Assembly: GCA_963932465.1 (NCBI GenBank)
Contig: OZ010792.1
Coordinates: 279,479,836 to 279,543,835, forward strand
Source: Maratus speciosus
Lineage: Eukaryota; Arthropoda; Arachnida; Araneae; Salticidae
Direction of reading: 5' to 3'
DNA: 64,000 bases
Every line of letters starts with the position of its first letter. The stretch's first letter is position 1. The notes beneath the pieces were generated by a model, which saw nothing but the letters and a program-made list of their open reading frames with translations, made no database searches and was not told where the DNA came from. Below are positions 1-12,673 of the stretch, piece by piece. Both the position numbers and the translations under genes were made by a program.

Positions 1-1
1 T

Positions 2-1752
2 CAAATTTATCAACAAATTGTTAGGAGGTCTAATCCTAATGAGGAAATAAAAAATTACAAATTAAAAACTGTCACATATGGTTTAGCGCCAGCATCTTTT
101 CTGGCAACTAGATGTATAAAAAAAATCGCTCAGGATTATACAAAAAATCCTTGCATTTTGCGCATGTTAGAAGAAGATATGTACATGGACGACTTATTAT
201 CCAGTACAAATACTGTTAGGGAAGCAACAGAAACCAGCGAAGAAATTACAGATTGTTTAGACGCGCATGGTTTCCACTTAAGGAAGTGGAATTCAAATTC
301 ACAGGAATTTCTTAAGGAATTTATAGATTTTTCTAGCACTGAATCAAATTTTGAAATAATTCCTAGTGAAAACGGAAGCTCCAAGGTTTTAGGCTTAAGC
401 TGGAACTCTTCATCAGATAGTTTTATTTTCATAACTGCATTAACACTCACTCCACCTCTTACAAAGAAACATATTTTAGCTGAGTCTGCATGAATGTTCG
501 ACACACTAGTTCTAATTTCGCCCTGTACTGTAACTTTAAAAGTATTTTATCAGAAACTTTGGCTTACAAAAGGGGACTGGGACTCTATTATACCGCAACA
601 TCTTGCTACAATGTCAAATTTCCTTTAACAGATTAAATCAATTGTCTGTTCCTAGATGTGTCACGCTTTCATCCGGTAACCCATTTGAATTACACGGATT
701 TTCTGATGCCTCAACATTGGCATATGCTGCCGCAATTTATTGCTGACAAACTTATAATGGGAAAATAAATTCTTTTCTCTTAGTTTCTAAAACCAAAGTT
801 GCTCCAATCAAACAGATTTCAGTGCCAAAATTAGAGCTTTGCGGTGCACACCTACTATCTAAGCTGTTCCGTTCCGTCATGGAAACATTAAAGAGTTACA
901 AGTTCGATATTTTCGCCTGGACGGACCCAAAAGTAGTCCTTTCTTGGCTCTCTGCACATCCGTGTAAATGGAAGACTTTTGTCGCGAATAGAACATCTCA
1001 AATCACCGAAATTCTACCTACAAAGCACTGGAGACATGTCCCATCCAAAGAGAACCCTGCAGATATCGCTTCATGCGGTATTGATCCAAAATGTCTTCCA
1101 GGTTGCGATTTGTGGTGGAAGGGGCCAAGTTGGCTGGTTTTGGACACATCCAATTGGCCCAAAGATGACGCAAACGCTGAGAAATTTGATGATCAAATCA
1201 AAGCCAAACAAAGGTCTGATCCAATTTTTTCCTTTCACACCCGCACATCAAATGACCTATTCGATAATTTGTTTCAAAAGCACTCTTTGCTTGCAAAAAT
1301 TATTCGCATTTTGGCATATTGCCAAAGATTTTTCAAAAAATGCAAGAAGTCTAACAAAACAGAAATTTTTTCACCACATCTTACTTACAAAGAAACAAAA
1401 GCTGCCGAAGAGAATATTGCTCGTTGGATTCAGAATTCTTACTTTCAGGAAGAATTTAAATGTATCCAAGAACAGAAAGCTTTTCCAAGGAAAAGTACGT
1501 TACAGTCCCTCCACCCATTTATTGATGATAAGGGTCTGTTACGGGTGGGAGAACGCTTACAAAATTCACAATTATCATTTAATCACAAACATCCGTTAAT
1601 CTTGCTCTCACAGCATAAAATGGCTGAGTTATTAATACAGCAACAACACATTGCCCATTTACATGCTGGGCCATCACTGCTATCCCACATCATCAGACAA
1701 TCTTATTGGATAGTTGGTGGAAAAAAGATCATTAACAAATGCATCAATCAGG
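2..1752 (+). pseudogene. BEL/Pao retrotransposon polyprotein fragment (RT, RNase H, integrase zinc finger)
   Basis: The remnant starts inside the reverse transcriptase (cut by the window edge). LAPASFLATRC is followed by the catalytic YMDD box near 180-192, then a connection domain (LGLSWN). The frame breaks at the TGA at 491-493 and resumes in another frame with SPCTVTFK. RNase H is recognisable from HGFSDASTLAYAAAIY near 685-740, with an in-frame TGA at 742-744. A long open stretch from about 780 contains SVPKLELCGAHLL, the tribe-typical WTDPKVVLSWL, HVPSKENPADIASCG, and the integrase H2C2 start HLHAGPSLLSHIIRQSYWI. The zinc finger is cut before its two cysteines by the repeat beginning near 1750. 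Multiple stops and shifts make it inactive. The Pao-clade assignment rests on the Peptidase A17/RNase H block order. Confidence 0.88.
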
Positions 1753-2020
1753 GTTGGCAGGTTTTTGACATGTGTCAGTTTTTGACGGTTTAAACTGCAG
1801 TTTAAACCGTCATGTCAAAAACCCCTTGTCAAAAACCTCGTCAAAAACCTCAAATACTTACAGTAGTCTGTAAAATTTCACATTAAATGTCACACATTAG
1901 ATGTAATATTTAAAATTCACTATTACTGTAATTGTATAATTAGTATATAGTATTAATAGTAATTACAGGGTTGGCAGGTTTTTAACATGTGTCAGTTTAT
2001 GTCAGGTTTTCGACAGGTTT
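1749..2020. repeat. Insertion with 28-bp perfect palindrome and direct repeats, truncating the BEL element
   Basis: The BEL reading frame stops making sense at about 1750, where CAGGGTTGGCAGGTTTTT begins. The same sequence returns at about 1967 in direct orientation, followed by the same ACATGTGTCAGTTT. At 1784-1811 there is a perfect 28-bp palindrome (GACGGTTTAAACTG and its reverse complement), flanked by several TGTCAAAAACC motifs. This looks like a small non-autonomous insertion or its terminal hairpin. I cannot assign a superfamily and did not find a convincing far end. Confidence 0.5.
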
Positions 2021-4026
2021 CCTGGATGTTTATACTTTAAAAGTTACTTACTTTATTTTAATCTTTTCTTTTCAACTAAGTCTATTATTCTACTTATCTT
2101 TGGTTTCATTTATTTATTTCAGTTTATTCAAATCTCGTTTCGGCATTTGCGCTTGCTTTTTGTTTTCATGTCGAAACGGTTTTCAAGCCAAAAACGCAGT
2201 TCAGTTATTCGTTTTACGATTCGATTAAGAATCTATTCATGGCATCAGACTTTTCACTTCCGATCAGCACTTCCATTCAGTACATCTACGTAACTTCATA
2301 TTTGCACGTTTAATTCATATTTTTCATAATACTATTAGCCTTGTACATTATTATTACTAAATATATAAAATAATAGTGATAATAACAATTTACAGCCTTT
2401 TTTTAGTAACTTTCGGAATTAATTTTATATCGTGCTGGTTTTCTTTCTTTTAAGTTATGGTAAATGGCACCAAAATAACGTGAAATCAGATTTATTGGTA
2501 TTGTTTATTTTATTACTATTATTATTAAGTATTGAATTGGTGATTTAATTTGATATTTGAAGGTGATATACATAATATTTACTTTATATGTCACTATTTA
2601 AAATGAGTTAATGTAGTGATAAAGTTATTTTAAATTAATTCTATGTCAGTCTGATTTAAATTCCCCATTATAACACATTTCTTCTTTTTTTTTTAAAAAT
2701 TAGTTTCATTTGCAATTTTTTTCATGTTGTTATTGCTATTTTTGTAATTTGTATTATTTATTTAGCCTTTATAGATAAGAAATGATACTTTAAAAAAAAA
2801 TACAATTATTTAATCTCCCTAATTTACAACAGGTGGCGACACCACATAAAATGTTACTAGTTTTAGAAAGAATTCTAGGACATTTTCAAATGCAATTTCT
2901 TAGTGTTTTTTAATTATTTTAAATTATTAAGCTCCTTTTATTTTTCTGTTACCATATTAATGACAAATATTAGTATTGTTATTTATCTTATGCATATTAG
3001 TGTTATTATTTATCTAAATGACCAGTTTCAAAGCTGGATCCAGAATTTTCTATAATTTGAAATTGCTGTTAATCGCAAAGTTATACTGTTTTTCTATTTT
3101 GTATATAATTTTTTTTTTTTCAAAATGTTTTTCTTTTCTCACTTTATTAAATTAATGCATATTTTGCAACGATCGGCCATTACCATCCCCCACCCTACCA
3201 TCCATAGGTATCATTACAATTTTAATACCGCACAAGCGCCCCCTCTGATTTTTTTACAATTTTCCGTCATGTTTGGGAAGGGGCCGAATTAAGGGTATTT
3301 TACGGTATGTATAAAAATTCGTTCAAGCTGTAAAAGACAATGTGGGGAAAATTTCAGATAGTGAAATGCAATCTGCAAATTTACTTTAAACTGAACTGAT
3401 AGGCACACACTTCTGTTAGGCACAATTTGATTATAAGAAATTTAAAGTTAACAAAAATTTTTCGTTATTTAAAGCCATCTTATAGACTATGAATCAATTA
3501 CTGCCCTCTTTCACAATGGCTACAACAATCACAAGTCAAAATAAGTAAATAAATAAAAGCCCATGAAAAATTGTAAAACCAATTCAAGCTCCATATCTCT
3601 ATTACAACATTCATAAGAAAAAGATGGAATCCTTCTAATAATTGTATTCAAAATAACATAATTCATCTAAAATAAACAGTTCAAAAAAAGCAATAATAAA
3701 CACGTGTGTACATTTTTAAGAGATTAATGGATGAAAATTTTTATGCATTTTTCATTTATTAATGTTATAAGTTGAATATATGCAATCAGGCAACAATCAA
3801 TTCAAAAACGTTTAACTGAATCATAAATGCAGGCTACAAACAATGTGTTCAGAAATATTACTATTTTTTTATTTATTATAAACATGTGGTTTAAAAATAG
3901 TCATATTGATAATCTATACAATTATAACTTTTGGATAACTTAGTTGACTAATAGGCAGTGCAGTTCGTGTTTAGGCACTGCCGAATCCCCTATTTGTATT
4001 CCATCTTATCGATAACTTTCAATATA
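2021..4026. other. AT-rich interval without recognisable genes
   Basis: No coding potential, splice-consistent exon or TE terminus is convincing here. Content is AT-rich with homopolymer runs. Short motifs such as CAGGTGGCGACACC near 2831 resemble fragments of dispersed repeats but are too short to call. Confidence 0.5.
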
Positions 4027-5119
4027 CAGTCAGTACTGGATATATGGTCACCAGCTTATAAGATCACCCCGCTTATAAGGTCACTTTTCGTAAGTCCGAA
4101 CTGACTGAATAGGTATTACGTGTTAAAACGCACCGCCTATATGGTCAGCCTCATATGGCTACTATCGGATGTATGATCATATAGTCATCTTTTGTCTCCA
4201 TTTTTATTGCAAAATACCTTATAGGTTTATGCTTTTTCGTTCCCTTTTTTTAGGGTATAAAATGCCGAATAGACGTATCATTCACATTCAAGTATCTTCA
4301 ACTGTTGGGCTCTTTGTATTGGTCATGCGGTGCTTTTCATTTTTAATAGCTTTAGAAAGAAGTGGATGGACATCCTGAAAAAGATACTTCTTTTCTTCTA
4401 GCCAATATTCCCCTTTTCCATCGTTGAATCTCCCATGTGTTTGTTAAAATCCACAAGTACGAACTTCCGTATGGTAAAGAACGGCCAGTTGACATTTTTA
4501 TAGCTTTAGAATGAAAGAGAGATCTTTTCCTTTTTAAACGGAGCCTTAGCGATCGCGATAATATTGCATACCACATGACTAGACACTCGGGAGAGTGGGG
4601 AGGTTATCCCCTCTTCCCGGCTGCAGCCTATAAGAGAAACTCTTTCCTGTTGGTAAGAATTTCCAAAGCTCTGGAAATTTTTCCCTCAACTGCCACATTA
4701 GATACCACTTCTTGGAAAATATGCCATCACCCCTTGAGGCCGAATGAAAATTGTTCTCCGTGCAGAGAAAAGTTAAATCATGCATTTTTAGTTTTTTGTA
4801 TTTTTCATTACTTGTCGCTGCGTGTAAAGTCTTCATTCATTTTTTAATTGTCATTTGTGAATACAAGATGTCAGCAAAATGAAAAATTTGACAATTGTGG
4901 AAAAAAAATTGATAAATAACTTTTAAAAATCGAATGTATCGAAAGCAGCTGTTAAGTGACATTCTCAATAGGTACAGACCTTGTGATATTTTTAATTTTT
5001 ATAAACTTTGGCTGTTTTTATTTCATGTTTTGCCAGATACAACTGTTACTTTTAAGAACGAAAAATGAAATGGTGGGAAGGTAAGCAAAAAAAAAAAAGA
5101 CTGGCCATTTTATTAGCAG

Positions 5120-5545
5120 CGAATATGGATGAATGGCTCAGAGAAATTGACTCCATTAGTTATTGGTAAATGTCTCAAGCCTCATTGTTTGAAAAACTGC
5201 AAATCTTTGCATGTATCTTACGATGCGAAACGAAAGACCTGGATGACAATAAACAAGTGGGAAAAAGAAATTCGCCTCTTAGATAAAATTTACACAGACA
5301 AGTGGTTATAATCACAGACAACTGTATCGCCCATTCTATGATTCCCAATTTACACCCGATTGAATTTGTTTTCTTGCCTCCAAGCTGAACCAGTATGGCA
5401 CAACAATAAGATCAAGCGATTATTAAAAATATGAAGATAAATGATCGAAAGCTGCTTCTAAAAGACATCATTGCTGTCATTGATTAAAAAAAAAAGAAGT
5501 TTCGCGTGACTGTGTTAGATGCCATATGTTACGTAGACAAGAGTT
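5120..5545 (+). pseudogene. Tigger-type DDE transposase fragment
   Basis: Reading frame 5129-5311 begins MNGSEKLTPLVIGKCLKPHC, the block that follows the first catalytic Asp in DDE_1 transposases. It is followed by KSLHVSYDAKRKTWMT. After a stop come LHPIEFVFLPPS and a glutamine-rich remnant corresponding to the NxxxELxFLPPNTTSxLQPxDQGII motif, then RKLLLKDI and VLDAICYVDKSWN. The catalytic domain has several stops and shifts, so it is inactive. It is broken at about 5548 by a fold-back MITE, and the C-terminal part resumes beyond it. Confidence 0.85.
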
Positions 5546-5547
5546 GA

Positions 5548-5807
5548 AATATTAAAAAGCAGAAAAGCAATGTTTAAAAATGCACAAATAATATATAAAA
5601 AGCAGCAAACAGCTGTTTTTAATCTACTAGCGAGATTCTTCTTCAGTGCAAGATAGAGCAAGGTACAGCGTGCTAGAAAAAGCAAGACTGGGATAAAAGC
5701 AGCAAACGGCTGTTTCGGATCTACTAGCGAGATTTGAAACAGCTGTTTGCTGCTTTTTAAGTATTATTTGTGCATTTCTAAATGTTGGTTTTCTGCTTTT
5801 TAATATT
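5548..5807. mobile_element. Fold-back MITE inside the Tigger transposase
   Basis: About 260 bp with long imperfect inverted arms of roughly 70 bp. Left arm: AATATTAAAAAGCAGAAAAG ... AAAAAGCAGCAAACAGCTGTTT. Right arm: the reverse complement, ending CTGCTTTTTAATATT. Inside, the unit AGCAGCAAACAGCTGTTT...CTACTAGCGAGATT occurs twice. It interrupts the transposase text, with AAGAGTTG(A/G)AATAT on both sides hinting at a duplicated target. No coding capacity. Confidence 0.7.
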
Positions 5808-5849
5808 CTTGCACAAAGGCTTTATTTGCTATTTTTATTAAGAGTTGGA

Positions 5850-6350
5850 ATATGGTAAGGAAGAAGACCATTAAAAATTATTTTTGACTTCCTTGGCTTC
5901 CAGAATGTGAAGAATTATCGTTCAAAGACAACAACAACGATGATGATGGTGATGATGTGTCCCTATTTGAAGTTGCATAAGAACCAAGGAATTCCGTTTG
6001 TACAATACATAATGAACTGACATATGCAGTTGTTGACAATGAGATCGCTACTAATGGACTTTACTCACGAGTGGCAACAGTCACGCCTTTACGGGCATGT
6101 ACCTCCTGAAAAAGACTGCTTATTGGACGAAGGGGAAGCCGTGTTAAAATGTTCTTCATTCCTATTGGTGTTTTTCTTCTAGATATCTGCAGCTGACGTG
6201 ACATCGGTAAAGTCCATGGTGAAGCTTCTATACTGGAAATAGTTTCGGAAATTTTAAATGTAAACATTGATGAAAACGATGGTAACGACAATGAATTCGA
6301 AGTTGAACCGACAACGCGAGCAGAAGCTCTCAAAGCACTAAATACATTCA
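5850..6350 (+). pseudogene. Tigger-type transposase C-terminal remnant
   Basis: After the MITE the transposase-like text continues with KNYF-like and FKDNNNDDDGDDVSLFE segments. Near 6215-6345 it continues with an acidic stretch, ISSIVSETI-like then DENDGNDNEFEVEP, followed by TTRAEALKALNTF. This is the usual acidic tail plus EAL-ALxxLRxYF ending of Tigger/CENP-B-like transposases. Frames change more than once. The assignment depends on collinearity with the upstream fragment. Confidence 0.6.
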
Positions 6351-6698
6351 GATATTTTTTTTACCAATCCCAAAGGCACTGAGGAACATTTTAAAACTGT
6401 TCATGAATAAGAAAAAGTAGTTTTAACAACTACGATATAAAACAAACAAAGCTACATAAAAAATTATTTTTACTACTATGAGTATACTCATCAATTCGAA
6501 ATTTTAAGTGTAAAGCAATTCTTGTTTATACATCTTGTTTTATAAATTATATGTTCATAGCTTTTTTGTACATTGTTGTACTAATATAACTAACTTATTA
6601 ATAATGTTTTATTATCTAAAATAAAATTCCTGCTTACACCACATATAAGGTCATATTTTTCAGGACCGCATGGTTGACCATATAACCAATACTGACTG

Positions 6699-9134
6699 TA
6701 AACAGTCCTATTCTCTTTCATTCTTCCTGTATACTTGTACATAACATGATTCTGTAACTATCCTGCAGTTCATGAAAAATTATAAAAACTATTGTATGAA
6801 ATTGTGCACTTTACAGTTCCAGCAACGTTATGTTTCATCATTGTGTGTGGGTGCACAATTCTAAAACAAGAAGCAGTTTATTAAGGGAGATTTAAGCACT
6901 GCGTTTTAAACAGCTCCAATGGCCTTTTTTCTGCAAGAGTTACAGAGAAAGTTGAGATATTACGAGAATTTTCCAGCAATATTTACTTAAGAGTAGATTA
7001 GTAAGATTCTGCATTATTTATAAGACTATATTTTAACAAATTCTGCCATTTTTTTTCTTTAAAGAAACTCACATTAAAAATTTTCTTATAAAATGCTGAA
7101 TATTTCTTTTGAAATGACAGAGTAGAAAAAAGATATATCAAATTAGATGTAAAAGTGAATACAGTGTTTTCATACTGCATAAATTGTTTGGTAAAATTTG
7201 TTTTAAAATTTATATATTTTCATTGTTTTAGGTTTTAGCAGATTTTCTTGAAATTTTTGCATATTTATGAGGATTTTTATTTAACAAGAGTTAGTAAAAT
7301 TTTTAATTTTTAGGCCATCCTAAAGTATAGAATAAGTCATTTCTAATTATTGTTATTGTCTGACAACATTTTGTGTCAAAAATAAGAACAATTACAAGAG
7401 GAAATCTAAATTCAAAAATAGTCCAGCATTCTCTTGAAACAGATCTCATCCTGCTATTTGTGAACTCTTGTATTTTGAAATCAGGTTGTAACATGTTGTC
7501 ATGGTAGATTGTTTCCTGAAGGCTGGTTTACTCAATTACATTCGCTAACATTGAATGAAGCCTGTTCCATTCCTGGTGAATATTGTTTGCTTTTTAAAAT
7601 TAATTTAAACTTTAACTGTACTTGATTTGTTCTGTTGTTTGTTTTTAAATGGCTAAATTGTACTGATGAGGCCTTGCGGTTGCTTGGCAAAACATTTACT
7701 GAATGTATTTTTAATGTTTTTAGTAAAACTGTATTCAAGTCTGTCTTATTTCAATTAGTCCTTTAACAATTACAAATGCAATTGTCTTGCATAGAGAAAG
7801 AAAACTTTATTTTTTTGTGCATACATTGTTCAATTACACACAATTGTTCTCGGATTTTGCATTTTGTTCTACTTCATACTATTTTTATTAAGTTTAGGAA
7901 TATTCTTTCAATACAATTGTTGTAATAATGCCGTTTATAAAATGGATAAAATGTCTGAAATTTCAAAAGGTAAGTCTTCCAAAGTAGCATTTAATTACAA
8001 TGTGATTAAAGCTTGTGATAAAGAAACATGCATTGATAGAGATATTATTTTAATTTTTTAACTTAGCATGCTAACTGGAATTTTTGTACATAGTGCATAC
8101 AGTATTCAGAAACAAGCAGATAGACAAGAAAATCCTGAATTTGTTTTGCTGAAACTATAGAAAGTACAAATATAGATTACTCAATATTAGATCTTATAAA
8201 GAATGGTACATGATTTTTTATGCAAGTGAAAAACAAGTACCTATGATTTCTACATTACTTACGGTATTGGGAGAAATATTAATTAGCCCAAAGCTGGAAC
8301 TGAGAAATTTTTTTTTATAATAGACTGTATTACACCTTATACATAGTTTATTGCATTGCTATTTATTTGCTAGGGCTTTTGAAATTAGATAGATATCTGT
8401 TTTACACAGAGTCTGTCTTAGACAGAGTTCACTGTTATTTTCTATGACAAAGAGAGATTTTGAGAATACTCCACAAAGTAGATTTATGCAGAAAAAGTCA
8501 CAAAACAAAAGAAAAGTTCTGATTAACAGCTATATCTAGCAAAAAAAAAAGTAAGTAATCATTTAAAAATTATAAATTGATACTTTTTTTTTAAATGTTA
8601 TATTTACTTTTTATTTTTAACTATAGCTCAGAAATGTCTTCAATTTTTAACTTTAATTATATCAAAATAGAAAAAAAAAATGTATGTGGTGAGAATATAT
8701 ATTTTTTATTTCACTTCAATAGAAATTAGTGAATTTATATGTTTGAACTTCTTTATTTTTTCTGCATGTGCTAAATTTTACTTTTTTAATTATTATGAAT
8801 TTGAATGGTTATCATAAGCTGATGCATTTTTCAATAACTTGGGATCAAATGAAAAATTTAATGGGAAAAAAATTACAATGAAATTTATAGTAACAATATT
8901 TTCACATATCAGCTAGCACTTCTAACAACTAATTGAGTCTTTCGTTTCCATCTTTAAAGCGGATGTTTACCTTTCCATCTTACTGAAAGTACAGTAGTAC
9001 TGAATATATATCGATATATATATATACATATATATATATATTTTTTTTTTTTTCCTGAGAAATGTACAATTTTTTTTACACAATACTTTAATAGCTGAAT
9101 TTTTTTCTAAACAGCTCCCGCACTAATTTTAGCT
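6699..9134. other. AT-rich interval, no gene recognised
   Basis: Short ORFs on both strands here have low-complexity, intron-like composition and no recognisable domain. A (TA)n microsatellite followed by a T tract lies at about 9003-9054. Confidence 0.5.
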
Positions 9135-9747
9135 GCAGTCCTCCCCCACTTAATCAGGTCACGGATAATCGAACAATCTGCTTATTTGAATCGAATCCTC
9201 CGGAACCGAATTTATTCCTATTGGTTCCATGTTATTTTACCCTGCTTAAACCACATACCTTTTACGAACTGTCCCCGCTTAATCGAATAACAACTGTGTG
9301 ACCAATGTTTGAAAATAGGCGCGAAAGGCACGTTTCAGCTGGAATTTCCTTCCACCTTTTGTCATTTTCGATTCCTTTGCTATGAAAACAAATTTTCAGT
9401 TCTTCTGGCAATAATTTCGGCCGGCAGGTGTGTAATGGACAGGTCAAATGATCTCCCCATCATCAATCCTGGTTTAATAGGCTTTAATGGTAATGAGCTG
9501 TTACTTCGAGACTTGAGATGGTAGTTATGATATTTTGCACTCATTCAAAAAATAACTTGATATTTACTCCTTTAAAATTCTACTTAATGCCGTGTGGTGA
9601 CCGGCAGTAAAGAATAGTCCCAATGTAACCCATGCCTGTCGTAAGAGGCAACTAAAAGGGGTTGGGCGAAAGGCTGACAACCTTTCCCTGAAAAAAAAAA
9701 ACCTTGTTGCGAAGTCCTTAAATACAGATGTTAGACGGACTGATCTC

Positions 9748-10790
9748 ATGGTAAAACGGACTGGAACTGGAAAACGGCTTATGAATTTTAGAATTGGAAC
9801 TTGGAATGTTTTAAGTTTATACAGAGCTGGTGCAGTGAAGCAACTACAGAGTCAGATGGATAGTTATAGACTGGACATATTGGCCATACAGGAAGTAAGA
9901 TGGAAGGAGAATGGGATAAGAGATATTGGTAATTTTACAATTTTTAATAGTGCAAGCACAAGAAGAAACACGCATGGTACTGGATTTATGATCAGAAAAG
10001 GCCTTAGAGAAAATATTATTGATTTTCACAATGTAAATGAAAGAATGTGTATCTTGAGATTGAGAGCAAAGTTTTTTAACATTTCAATAGTATGTGTCCA
10101 TGCACCAACGGAAGATACAGAGGACGAACAAAAAGATACTTTTTATGAAACACTACAGATTGAATTTGATAAGATACCGAGACATGATGTTAAAATGGTA
10201 ATAGGTGATTTTAATGCTAAAACTGGAAAAGAATACACTTTTGTACCAACAATTGGAAAATTTAGCTTACATGATTTGAGTAATGAAAATGGAATAAGAG
10301 CTGTGGACTTCGCTGCTTCTAACAACTTAATCATAAGTAGCACATGTTTTGAGCATAAGAACATACATAAAGAAACTTGGATTTCCCCTGATGGAAAGAC
10401 AAAAAACCAAATTGACCACATTATGATCGACAGTGATGCTAGTGATGTTATGGATGTACAAAGTTATAGAGGTGCAGATTTAGATACTGGTCATTTCCTT
10501 GTTATTATGAAATACAGACAAAGAGTTACAAGATTTTGAGATGCAAAAGGAACTAAACAAGTAAAATTTAAAACAAAAGATTTACTAAACATGCAGAGAA
10601 GAAAGGTTTATCAATGTAAATTAACAGAAAGAATTGCTAGTGAATATGCTGAATTTAATGAGGAAGATATAATCAATAGTAAATGGGCTAAATGCAAAAA
10701 TATCATATTAAAAACTGCTGAGGAAGTAGTTGGAAAGGAAGGAGGGAAATTAATGAATGGTTTGATGATGAGTGTTGGCAACTGATTAAG
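9748..10790 (+). pseudogene. LINE apurinic-like endonuclease domain and linker
   Basis: The endonuclease/exonuclease/phosphatase domain runs to a TGA at 10537-10539. Motifs: FRIGTWNVLSLYRAG at the start, DILAIQEVRWKENG with the catalytic Glu, VCVHAPTEDTEDE, VIGDFNAKTG, KNQIDHIMID and the terminal TGHFLVIMKY. This is the CFDP2-like endonuclease seen in RTE/BovB-type elements. The same frame continues after the TGA (DAKGTKQVKFKTKDLL) to about 10783, then shifts at a GGAGGGAAATT stretch into NEWFDDECWQLI. The TGA most simply derives from CGA by CpG decay, an inference. ORF start chosen at the Met ahead of the domain. Confidence 0.9.
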
Positions 10791-10888
10791 AAAAAGAATA
10801 AAACAAGAGAAAAAATGCTGAAACATAGAACAAGACAGAGTGAAAATCACTTTAAAACAATTAGAAGAAATACTCAAAAGTTGTTACG

Positions 10889-12673
10889 TATGAAAAACGA
10901 GCTTTGGAGCAGAGTAAAATTCAAGAAATTGAAGACCTATCAGTATTAGGTGATATAAGCCAAATGTATTCAAAGCTTAAAGGAATCAAAAAGGGCTATC
11001 AACCACGCACCCTTTTTTGTAAAGACAGAAATGATAAACTTATTGGAGGGCATGCAAATGTGACAGATAGATGGGCAGAATATTTTGAAGAATTGTTAAA
11101 CAGGCAGTCAAATGACGAAAGAGAAATACAATCTAATCATAATGATTATGACATGAATGAAGAAAACTGTGAACCACCAACTGTAGAAGAAGTAAGGGAT
11201 GCTATTGCAAAATTAAGGAATGGAAGAGCACCTGGTGAAGATTTGATAAGTGCTGAGCTTTTGAAATATGGTGGAGAAAAGTTGGTACAAATGTTATATG
11301 ATCTAATAGTAGAGATTTGGCAGAATGAATATATACCAAATGAATGGAATTGTGCTATTATTATCCCAATTCATAAAAAGGGAAATATCTTAAATTGCCA
11401 GAATTATAGAGGCATAGCCTTATTAAATGTTGCATATAAAGTGTTGGCAAAGATAACTGCAAAGCGATTAGAACCGTATGCTGAAGTGGTGATAGGTGAT
11501 TATCAGTGTGGTTTTAGGAAAGGAAGATCAACAGTGCATCAAATCTTTAGTATCAGGAACATCCTTGAAAAATTCTATGAACAAAATATTAATTTGCACC
11601 AATTGTTTGTTGATTTTAAACAGGCCTATGACAGTATAAGCAGAAATAAGTTATTTGAAATATTAAAGGAATTTAAAATACCTGATAAAATAGTTAAGGT
11701 AATAGTTAAAGTTAAGGTACAGGGAAGACTTTCAAGAGAATTTGCAGTGAATTCAGGTCTAAAGCAAGGTGATGTTCTCTCGACAATTCTTTTCAATTTA
11801 TGCCTGGAGAAAATAATTAGAAGCATTTACAACAACAGAGGTGGTACTATTATGAATCGCTCCCTCCAAATCCTTGCATTTGCAGATGATGTTGATATGA
11901 TTGCTAGGAATAAGAAAGTCTTGATTGAAACATACAATAAATTAGACACGGAAGGAAGAAAACTAGGCCTCGTGGTTAATAAAGAAAAAACAAAATACAT
12001 AAAAATGAACCGAATGAAATCACAGGCAACAGCAGCTTTAACAATAAATAATGAATTACAATTTAATGAAGTAACAGAATTTAAATATTTAGGATCTACG
12101 ATCACCTGTGATAATATGGTAGAAGCAGAGATTAAAACCCAACTTGCAGCAGGAAATAGATGCTATTTTTCTCTTCGAAACATTCTAAAATCATCTCTAA
12201 TATCTCGAACATCCAAACTTAAAATTTATAAAACTGTTATAAAACCAATAGTACTTTATGGTAGTGAGACCTGGACCACTGCACAAAAAGATGAAAAGCT
12301 ACTTATCACTTGGGAAAGGAAGATCTTAAGGCAAATTTTTGGACCTATTAAAGAAGGCAATACATGGCGTATAAGGACAACTATGGAGTTAGAACAGTTA
12401 TATAATGAAAAAGATATAATAAATACTATAAAAATAAGAAGAATGCAATGGTTAGGCCATCTAATCAGAATGAGAGATGAGTGAAGCACAAAGAGGATTT
12501 ATAGTGGTAATTTATTTGGGAAAAGAAGTATTAGTAGGCCCAAGAAGAGTTGGATAAAAGAGATAGAGAAAGATCTTGCAGAAAACCAAATTATAAATTA
12601 TAAAGTAAAGGCCAGAGATCGGAAGGTCTGGAGAAGTATATTGAGGGAGGTCAAAATCCTACATGGATTGTAG
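10889..12673 (+). pseudogene. LINE reverse transcriptase domain
   Basis: Open frame from about 10889 to a TGA at 12482-12484, continuing in frame to TAG at 12671-12673. Motifs in order: LRNGRAPGEDLISAELLKYG, IIPIHKKGNILNCQNYRGI, CGFRKGRST, DFKQAYDSISR, NSGLKQGDVLS, catalytic LAFADDVDMIAR, VVNKEKTKY, KYLGSTI, VLYGSETW and the RRMQWLGHLIRM tail. Past the TGA come GNLFGKRSISRPKKSW and WRSILREV, the usual C-terminus. So the RT core is intact, but the protein is truncated and cut off from its endonuclease by shifts near 10750 and 10880. Confidence 0.93.

Larger units (their letters stand above)
4027..6698. mobile_element. Tigger/pogo-like DNA transposon, degenerate
   Basis: Terminal inverted repeats: the left end starts CAGTCAGTACTGGATATATG; the right end, reverse-complemented, starts CAGTCAGTATTGGTTATATG. 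Each is flanked by a TA dinucleotide (4025-4026 and 6699-6700), the target site of the Tc1/mariner/pogo superfamily. Length 2672 bp, close to a full Tigger plus one small insertion. Transposase remnants (5120-5545 and 5850-6350) lie in the same orientation. The stretch 4160-5100 has no part I can place in the transposase, so it may be decayed 5' sequence or another insertion. Confidence 0.85.

Noticed and set aside
4352..4847. Overlapping ORFs of 74-90 codons on both strands in the 5' part of the Tigger element
   Set aside because: No domain recognised and strands conflict; kept only as an unexplained part of the element.
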